A stretch of DNA of 64,000 nt from Candidatus Egerieimonas intestinavium (GTDB lineage: Bacteria; Bacillota; Clostridia; Lachnospirales; Lachnospiraceae). The stretch covers positions 1 through 64,000 of the forward strand of contig DVHU01000060.1 of NCBI GenBank assembly GCA_018711815.1, written 5' to 3'. The notes under the pieces were generated by a model. That model worked only from the letters and a program-made list of their open reading frames with translations, was not told where the DNA came from and searched no databases. How positions within the stretch are numbered: position 1 is the stretch's first letter; each line of letters opens with the position of its first letter. This document shows, in pieces, positions 59,465 to 64,000 of the stretch. A program made the translations under genes and the position numbers.

Positions 59465-59542
59465 AATGGAACTAAAGACTGGCGCAGCTGCTGTTCTAAA
59501 CAAGCTCCCTTCTGCATACAATGAGGAGAAGGGGGGAGTACC

Positions 59543-60145
59543 ATGGCAAAACAGCGGCTGGCGCGCCTATTGCCCTACTGGCGGGCGTTTTTTTTGTTTC
59601 TTCTCCTGGGGTTCGGGCTGGGAATCGTGTTTGCGAATCTCTCCTGGAGATACCGGGAGGAGGAGGGAGGGCTGTTTTCCCTGGCCCTCTTAAAGGGAAT
59701 GGGGGAGCAGCAGCCGGATCTCTGGAACTACTTTCGGTATCTTGTCCGACAGCGGGCGGGAATCGGGCTGGTGTACGGGGGCCTGGGCATGACTGTGCTG
59801 GGGGTTCCGGCGGTGACGGCGGGCTTGCTGTGGCTGGGATTTTTGGGAGGGGCTCTGTGTACTATGGGCATCCTCCAGGCAGGGCTTCAGGGCTTTGGGG
59901 CAGTGCTGGGCGGAGTAGTGCCCCAGCTGATCTTTGGACTGCCGGGATTGTTTCTGTTTTTGGCCGTGGTGTACCAGATGTCGGAGCGGAATATGAAAAG
60001 GGAGCGGCTTAATGGCCGGGATTACGTCAGCTATTTGCTGGGCTGCATTTTAGGCCTCCTGATCTTTTTGCTGGGGACAGGGGTGGAAAGCCTGGTCGGT
60101 CCGAAAATATTACAAATTATTGTCGAAAATATTACAAAAAATTAA
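59543..60145 (+). CDS. spoIIM: Stage II sporulation protein M
   Basis: 200-residue integral membrane protein with about five hydrophobic helices, matching SpoIIM, part of the DMP engulfment complex (SpoIID/M/P) in the mother cell. The central LGVPAVTAGLLWLGFLGGALCTMGIL and GGVVPQLIFGLPGLFLF follow the family pattern. GGAGGGGGGAG-type sequence is just before the ATG region. It precedes xerD, a known Clostridia/Bacillus neighbourhood. Another SpoIIM-family protein is encoded at 61318. Confidence 0.85.
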   Translation: MAKQRLARLLPYWRAFFLFLLLGFGLGIVFANLSWRYREEEGGLFSLALLKGMGEQQPDLWNYFRYLVRQRAGIGLVYGGLGMTVLGVPAVTAGLLWLGFLGGALCTMGILQAGLQGFGAVLGGVVPQLIFGLPGLFLFLAVVYQMSERNMKRERLNGRDYVSYLLGCILGLLIFLLGTGVESLVGPKILQIIVENITKN

Positions 60146-60241
60146 TTTTTGCGTTTTTACTAAATGTGGTAGACATAATCAGTGGAAGAACGATATTTAG
60201 TTGTTTGCTGGAAAAGTGTTCCAGATGGAAAAAATTAGCAT

Positions 60242-60270
60242 TTGATTTTCCCAAAAAGATTCCGTATAAT
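60242..60270 (+). promoter_or_regulatory. SigA promoter of xerD
   Basis: TTGATT (60242-60247), 17-nt spacer, TATAAT (60265-60270), 68 nt before ATG 60338. The rest of the 60146-60337 gap shows no gene. Confidence 0.8.
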
Positions 60271-60337
60271 AGCATTACATCTGGTTTTTGAAGGGTGAAT
60301 TGCTTTCAAAACATGTGATAAGGTTTGGGAAAATAAC

Positions 60338-61222
60338 ATGGGTAATGCAATTCAAGGTTTTATACAGTATTTACATAACACAAAAAAATCATCGGGCAAT
60401 ACAGAGGTATCTTATGAGAGGGATCTGAGAAAGCTGTCGCAGTTTCTCAGCGACCAGGGGATTGAGGATATCACCCAGGTGACAGCCACCAATTTGAACT
60501 CCTACATGCTCTATCTGGAGAGAAAGCGCTTCGCGCCTTCCACAGTTTCCAGAAGCGTGGCGTCCATCCGCGCTTTTTTTCAGTATCTGGTAAAGATCCA
60601 GGAAATATCGGAGAATCCTTCCGAGGGACTTCATCCGCCCAAGGTGGAGAAGAAGATGCCGGAGATACTGACGGTGGAGGAGGTAGATCTGCTTTTGGCC
60701 CAGCCTAACGCGGGAACGCCTAAGGGGATGCGCGACCGGGCTATGCTGGAGCTTTTGTATGCCACTGGCATCCGGGTAAGCGAGCTGGTTCATCTGGTGC
60801 TCTCAGACGTGAATCTTTCTTTGGGATTTCTCACCTGCCATGAATCCGGCAAGGAGAGAATTATTCCCTTTGGCAGCGTGGCCAAGAGGGCTCTGCAGAC
60901 GTACCTGGCAGAGGCGAGACCTGGTTTTGTGACGGAGGAGAGCGGAGAGCTTCTTTTTACCAACTGTTCAGGAAAAATGATGAGCCGCCAGGGCTTTTGG
61001 AAAATTCTGAAGAGCTATGCCAGCGCGGCGGGAATCCAGGCAGACATCACCCCGCACACCCTGAGACATTCCTTTGCCACCCATCTGCTGCAGAATGGAG
61101 CGGATTTAAAGAGTCTCCAGGAGATGCTGGGACATTCGGATATCTCCACCACCCAGATGTATGTGAACATGAGCGTCAACAAAATCCGGGATGTTTATCT
61201 GAAGGCTCATCCCCGCAAATAA
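60338..61222 (+). CDS. xerD: Site-specific tyrosine recombinase XerD
   Basis: 294-residue XerD/XerC-type recombinase for chromosome dimer resolution. N-terminal core-binding domain (about 5-95) and catalytic domain with Arg in ATGIRVSELVHL, HTLRHSFATHLLQNGADL (His, Arg), LGHSDISTTQMYVNMS (His and nucleophile Tyr). Length and position after spoIIM support XerD, not a phage integrase. The ribosome site is weak (AAGGTTTGGG). A terminator follows. Confidence 0.93.
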   Translation: MGNAIQGFIQYLHNTKKSSGNTEVSYERDLRKLSQFLSDQGIEDITQVTATNLNSYMLYLERKRFAPSTVSRSVASIRAFFQYLVKIQEISENPSEGLHPPKVEKKMPEILTVEEVDLLLAQPNAGTPKGMRDRAMLELLYATGIRVSELVHLVLSDVNLSLGFLTCHESGKERIIPFGSVAKRALQTYLAEARPGFVTEESGELLFTNCSGKMMSRQGFWKILKSYASAAGIQADITPHTLRHSFATHLLQNGADLKSLQEMLGHSDISTTQMYVNMSVNKIRDVYLKAHPRK

Positions 61223-61230
61223 GGACAAAG

Positions 61231-61259
61231 CGTGTCTGGACAAAAACAGGCACGTTTTT
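61231..61259 (+). terminator. Terminator of xerD
   Basis: CGTGTCTG (61231-61238) pairs with CAGGCACG (61247-61254), followed by five T. Confidence 0.75.
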
Positions 61260-61317
61260 GGTTTCGGAAGGAATTGGGGAGAGAGGACGATGAGAGATCT
61301 CAAAAGGGAGGAACTGC

Positions 61318-61935
61318 ATGAGAGAACAATTTTTGGACAGCGGCCGCTATGTGAGAGGGCAGTGGAAGAAATTTTTGACGGTGGCCGGGATTTTTATCCT
61401 GCTGGCGGCGGCCACTGCCTGGGCGATGGTTTTACATCCCGATCAGGCCCAGGAGATGATGGGCATACTTCAGGAGAATATGGGACGGGTCATGGATGAG
61501 GAGGGAAATATACAGCTGTTTCGGTTGTTTGTGAATAACCTGTCTGTGGCGGGGCTGGGAGTACTGATGGGATTTATCCCCTTTCTGGCGGCGCCTCTGT
61601 ATATTATTCTCACCAACGGCATTGTAATCGGCGTGGTCTACGGCGCCTATCTGACCATGGCGGACGCCCTAACGGTGCCCGTGTGGAAGATCATGCTGGT
61701 GGGAATTCTGCCCCACGGAATCTTTGAGCTGGGAGCGATCTTTTTGAGCGTGGCCCTGGGACTGCAGCTCTGCTTCCAGCTCAGCAAGAAAATCCTGGGG
61801 AGAGCCAACAGGAGCCTTAAGGAGGAGCTGATCGATCTGGGCTGGGCCTTTGTGCTCTGGGTGACGCCCATGCTTCTGCTGGCGGCGGTCATCGAGTGCT
61901 TCCTAACTCCGATCCTGATGGAGCTGCTTTTATAA
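61318..61935 (+). CDS. SpoIIM-superfamily (DUF95) membrane protein
   Basis: 205 residues with about five hydrophobic helices. The signature GILPHGIFELGAIFLSVALGLQL is that of the Stage II sporulation M/DUF95 superfamily, seen also in non-sporulating bacteria. It differs from the neighbouring spoIIM and is therefore a paralogue that might act in another membrane process. GGGAGGAAC precedes ATG 61318. The gene ends just before a bidirectional terminator. Confidence 0.87.
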   Translation: MREQFLDSGRYVRGQWKKFLTVAGIFILLAAATAWAMVLHPDQAQEMMGILQENMGRVMDEEGNIQLFRLFVNNLSVAGLGVLMGFIPFLAAPLYIILTNGIVIGVVYGAYLTMADALTVPVWKIMLVGILPHGIFELGAIFLSVALGLQLCFQLSKKILGRANRSLKEELIDLGWAFVLWVTPMLLLAAVIECFLTPILMELLL

Positions 61936-61940
61936 AAATA

Positions 61941-62010
61941 AAAGGAGCGCCTCGGAAGTAAGACTATTTGTATATTTATGCAATAGTCAATTCTTCCGGG
62001 GCGCTCCTTT
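61941..62010. repeat. Palindromic bidirectional terminator with ARG-box-like core (copy 5)
   Basis: AAAGGAGCGCCTCGGAAG (61941-61958) pairs with the segment ending at 62010 (CTTCCGGGGCGCTCCTTT). The inner loop contains ACTATTTGTATATTTATG, with the 14-mer TGTATATTTATGCA at 61969-61982, identical to that at 1056-1069. It separates convergent genes and has A/T runs on both sides. Confidence 0.8.
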
Positions 62011-62046
62011 ATTCTTGGAACGTGTGCTTTTTCTGATACAAAAAAG

Positions 62047-63081
62047 CTAACACAGGTCCGCGATGGTGTAAACCAGCTCTTTGGAATCATTCCAGCCCAG
62101 GCAGGGATCGGTGATGGATTTGCCGTAGATGTGGGGATGGCATCCGATCTTCTGGTTGCCCGGCTCGATGTAGCTCTCCACCATAACACCCTTCACCAGG
62201 GAGCTGATGTCAGAGGAAACCTTGCGGCTGTGGAGGATTTCCTTCACGATTCGGATCTGCTGCATGTACTGTTTGCCGGAGTTGGAGTGGTTGGCGTCAA
62301 TGATGGCCGCGGGATTTTTCAGGTCCCGCTCCTGGTATTTCTCCAGCAGAAGCTCCAGATCCTCATAGTGGTAGTTGGGGATGGAACGGCCGTACTTGTT
62401 GACAGCTCCCCGGAGAACGGTGTGGGTCAGGGGATTTCCGTCCGTCTCCACCTCCCAGTTGCGGTAGATGAAGTGGTGACCGCTCTGGCCTGCCACCACG
62501 GAATTGAGCATCACGGAGAAATCGCCGCTGGTGGGATTCTTCATTCCTGTGGGGATCTCGATGCCGCTGACCACCAGCCGGTGCTGCTGATTTTCCACAG
62601 AGCGGGCGCCGATGGCCACATAAGAAAGAATATCAGAGACGTAGCTCCAGTTTTCCGGATAGAGCATCTCGTCCGCGGCGGTGAGGCCGGACTCCTGGAT
62701 GGCCCGCATGTGCATTTTTCGCATGGCGATCAGACCGTGGAGCAGGTCAGGTTTGCCCTCGGGATCCGGCTGGTGGACGATCCCCTTGTAGCCCTCGCCG
62801 GTGGTTCTGGGCTTGTTGGTATAGATACGGGGGATCAGGATCAGCCGATCCTCAACCTCCTCCTGGAGCCTGGCCAGCCGGGAGACGTAGTCGCAGACAG
62901 AGTCCTCATTGTCGGCGGAACAGGGGCCGATGATAACCAGAAATTTATCGGATTCTCCGGTGAATACCCGGCGGATTTTTTCATCTCTCTGGGCCTTGAT
63001 TGCAGCCAGCTCCGGGGGCAGGGCGTACTCATCCCGGATCTGGGAGGGGGTGGGCAGTTTTTCTTTAAATGTGAAGCTCAT
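62047..63081 (-). CDS. aroF: 3-deoxy-7-phosphoheptulonate (DAHP) synthase, type I alpha
   Basis: 344-residue first enzyme of the shikimate pathway, AroFGH type. Motifs: IIGPCSADNEDSV, RIYTNKPRTTGEGYKG, GARSVENQQHR, ASGIEIPTGMKNPTSG-type segment, DANHSNSGKQ, and VKGVMVESYIEPGNQ. Length typical of feedback-regulated alpha-type enzymes. On the minus strand with its own promoter, which overlaps the 3' end of the spoVB-like gene. Which aromatic amino acid inhibits it cannot be told by eye. Confidence 0.95.
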   Translation of the reverse strand: MSFTFKEKLPTPSQIRDEYALPPELAAIKAQRDEKIRRVFTGESDKFLVIIGPCSADNEDSVCDYVSRLARLQEEVEDRLILIPRIYTNKPRTTGEGYKGIVHQPDPEGKPDLLHGLIAMRKMHMRAIQESGLTAADEMLYPENWSYVSDILSYVAIGARSVENQQHRLVVSGIEIPTGMKNPTSGDFSVMLNSVVAGQSGHHFIYRNWEVETDGNPLTHTVLRGAVNKYGRSIPNYHYEDLELLLEKYQERDLKNPAAIIDANHSNSGKQYMQQIRIVKEILHSRKVSSDISSLVKGVMVESYIEPGNQKIGCHPHIYGKSITDPCLGWNDSKELVYTIADLC

Positions 63082-63150
63082 AGTTATTCCTCTGCTTTCT
63101 CTGTTGAAAATTGAAAAGATGAGCCGGCCTTAAACCGGCAAGATGGGTTC

Positions 63151-63179
63151 ATTATAATACAAAATTTATTTTTTGTCGA
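63151..63179 (-). promoter_or_regulatory. SigA promoter of DAHP synthase gene
   Basis: On the minus strand: TCGACA (63179-63174), 17-nt spacer, TATAAT (63156-63151). A small GCCGG...CCGGC stem (63123-63139) lies in the leader. Confidence 0.75.
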
Positions 63180-64000
63180 GAACCGTGTGCCTTTTCATGG
63201 GAATGTGAATCAGCTCCAGGCCGCAGAGCAGGTAGAGATACAGGCAGACCATGGCCAAAAGGGCAAAGGCCAGCAGAAGGAGAGGCGGAAAGCTGGGAAG
63301 CAGGGCCCCCAGCTGACATACGGCCAGGGCCACGCCGCCGCTTATGGCCAGGGCCAGCAGAGGTTTGATTATCCAGTTCCAGGAGGAAAAGGTAAAGGGA
63401 ACAATTCGGTGGAGCAGAAAAAAGCTTAAAAAGGTGATGGTCAGCTCGCTGGCCAGAAGTCCCCAGAGATACCCGGGCATCCCATATCTGGGCACTAGAA
63501 AAAGTACAAAGAGGATGCGGATGATCAGCCCTGCCAGGTTCTGCGCAAAGCAAAAGGTGGTTTTTCCCAGACCGTTTAAGATACTGGAGAGGGTGGTGGT
63601 CAGATAGAGGAAGGGGCAGATGAAAGCCAGGGTCTGGATGAAGGCTCCGGCCTGTTCATTGCCAAAAAGCAAAAGCCCGGCCTCCCGGCCGAAGAAGAGG
63701 AAGACTCCGGTGGCGAAGATTCCCAGAATCAGACAGTATTTTATGGTATTTTCAATGGTGTGGGCGATGGTGCGGCGGTTGCCCTTGGCCTGCTCCTCAG
63801 CCACGGTGGGCAGGAGCATCACAGAGACCGCGTTGGTGATGGCTGAGGGGAAGAGAATCAGGGGCAGAGCCATGCCGGTGAGAACGCCGTAGACGCTTAG
63901 GGCGGCGGAGGAGCTGAGGCCAAAGAGCAGCAGCCGACCCGGGATAAGCACAGACTCCAGACTCTGCAGCAGGGTCAGCAGAAGCCGGTTGGCAGTCAGG
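63166..64000 (-). CDS. spoVB: SpoVB-like polysaccharide/lipid flippase, 5' end outside window
   Basis: C-terminal ~278 residues of a MATE/MOP-family flippase; the frame is open to the window edge, so the gene is truncated at its 5' end. The segment NRLLLTLLQSLESVLIPGRLL and the run of about seven to eight further hydrophobic helices match SpoVB/RfbX-type proteins. SpoVB in Bacillus is needed for the spore cortex, probably moving lipid II. Other MOP members (MurJ, Wzx) are possible, but LPTVAEEQAKGN and the general pattern favour the SpoVB/YtgP group. Confidence 0.85.
   Translation of the reverse strand, partial: LTANRLLLTLLQSLESVLIPGRLLLFGLSSSAALSVYGVLTGMALPLILFPSAITNAVSVMLLPTVAEEQAKGNRRTIAHTIENTIKYCLILGIFATGVFLFFGREAGLLLFGNEQAGAFIQTLAFICPFLYLTTTLSSILNGLGKTTFCFAQNLAGLIIRILFVLFLVPRYGMPGYLWGLLASELTITFLSFFLLHRIVPFTFSSWNWIIKPLLALAISGGVALAVCQLGALLPSFPPLLLLAFALLAMVCLYLYLLCGLELIHIPMKRHTVLDKK

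Noticed and set aside
62131-63114. A 327-codon plus-strand frame opposite the DAHP synthase gene
   Set aside because: The minus-strand gene carries every DAHP synthase motif; the plus frame is its shadow.

Overview
The window is a chromosomal segment of a spore-forming, low-GC-phylum (Firmicutes) anaerobe, most likely a Clostridia member of the Lachnospiraceae type. The basis is the complete spoIIIAA-AH operon, spo0A, spoIVB, spoIIM, cotJABC, a spoVB-like gene, the Clostridia-style order asp23-nusB-xseA-xseB-ispA-dxs-tlyA-nadK-argR-recN-spoIVB-spo0A, AGGAGG-type ribosome binding sites, frequent GTG/TTG starts, and a perfect Gram-positive LexA (DinR) box in front of recA. Species cannot be fixed from sequence alone.

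Layout. 1-11.3 kb: metabolism and housekeeping on the + strand (truncated ilvE, a PLP decarboxylase, exonuclease III, a GH13-like protein that has lost its catalytic residues, an ABC-F protein, an MBL hydrolase, a holin-like protein), then the divergent cotJABC spore coat operon. 11.4-14.8 kb: tRNA-Ala(GGC), then a 1,023-residue protein of twelve helicase-associated (HA) repeats interrupted by a PD-(D/E)XK-like nuclease domain. This is the most unusual gene in the window. 14.9-22.4 kb: a divergent GntR regulator and a sugar operon (PfkB kinase, class II aldolase, Mgl-like ABC importer, aldo/keto reductase). 22.7-29.7 kb: HAD phosphatase, SEDS protein, gltX, UvrD-type helicase, a phosphopantetheinyl transferase and a histidine phosphatase. 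29.8-35.4 kb: an ABC export cluster followed by an Agr-like LytTR/GHKL two-component system. 35.4-40.5 kb: spoIIIAA-AH. 40.6-53.6 kb: prfC and the long asp23-to-spo0A block covering isoprenoid, DNA repair, NADP and arginine control functions. 53.7-61.9 kb: glgA, two small coat-like genes, recA-recX, rny, spoIIM, xerD and a second SpoIIM-family gene. 62.0-64.0 kb (minus strand): DAHP synthase and the 3' part of a spoVB-like flippase.

The sporulation genes form a coherent set. Spo0A starts the programme, SpoIIM and SpoIIIAA-AH act in engulfment and the feeding channel, SpoIVB signals from forespore to mother cell, and CotJ and the small coat-like proteins build the coat. RecA, RecX, RecN, XseAB, XerD, exonuclease III and the UvrD-type helicase form a DNA maintenance set.

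Two regulatory themes recur. First, a family of partly homologous palindromic hairpins (near 1.1, 11.6, 24.9, 42.2 and 62.0 kb) sits between genes; three copies carry a 14-nt ARG-box-like core. Second, terminator-like hairpins often end only 10-30 nt before a start codon (decarboxylase, ABC-F gene, HA-repeat gene, Mgl ATPase, spoIVB), which leaves no room for a promoter and points to attenuation or insulation. No CRISPR array, insertion sequence, rRNA or prophage was seen. No stretch over 300 bases lacks a feature. All promoter and operator calls are by eye.
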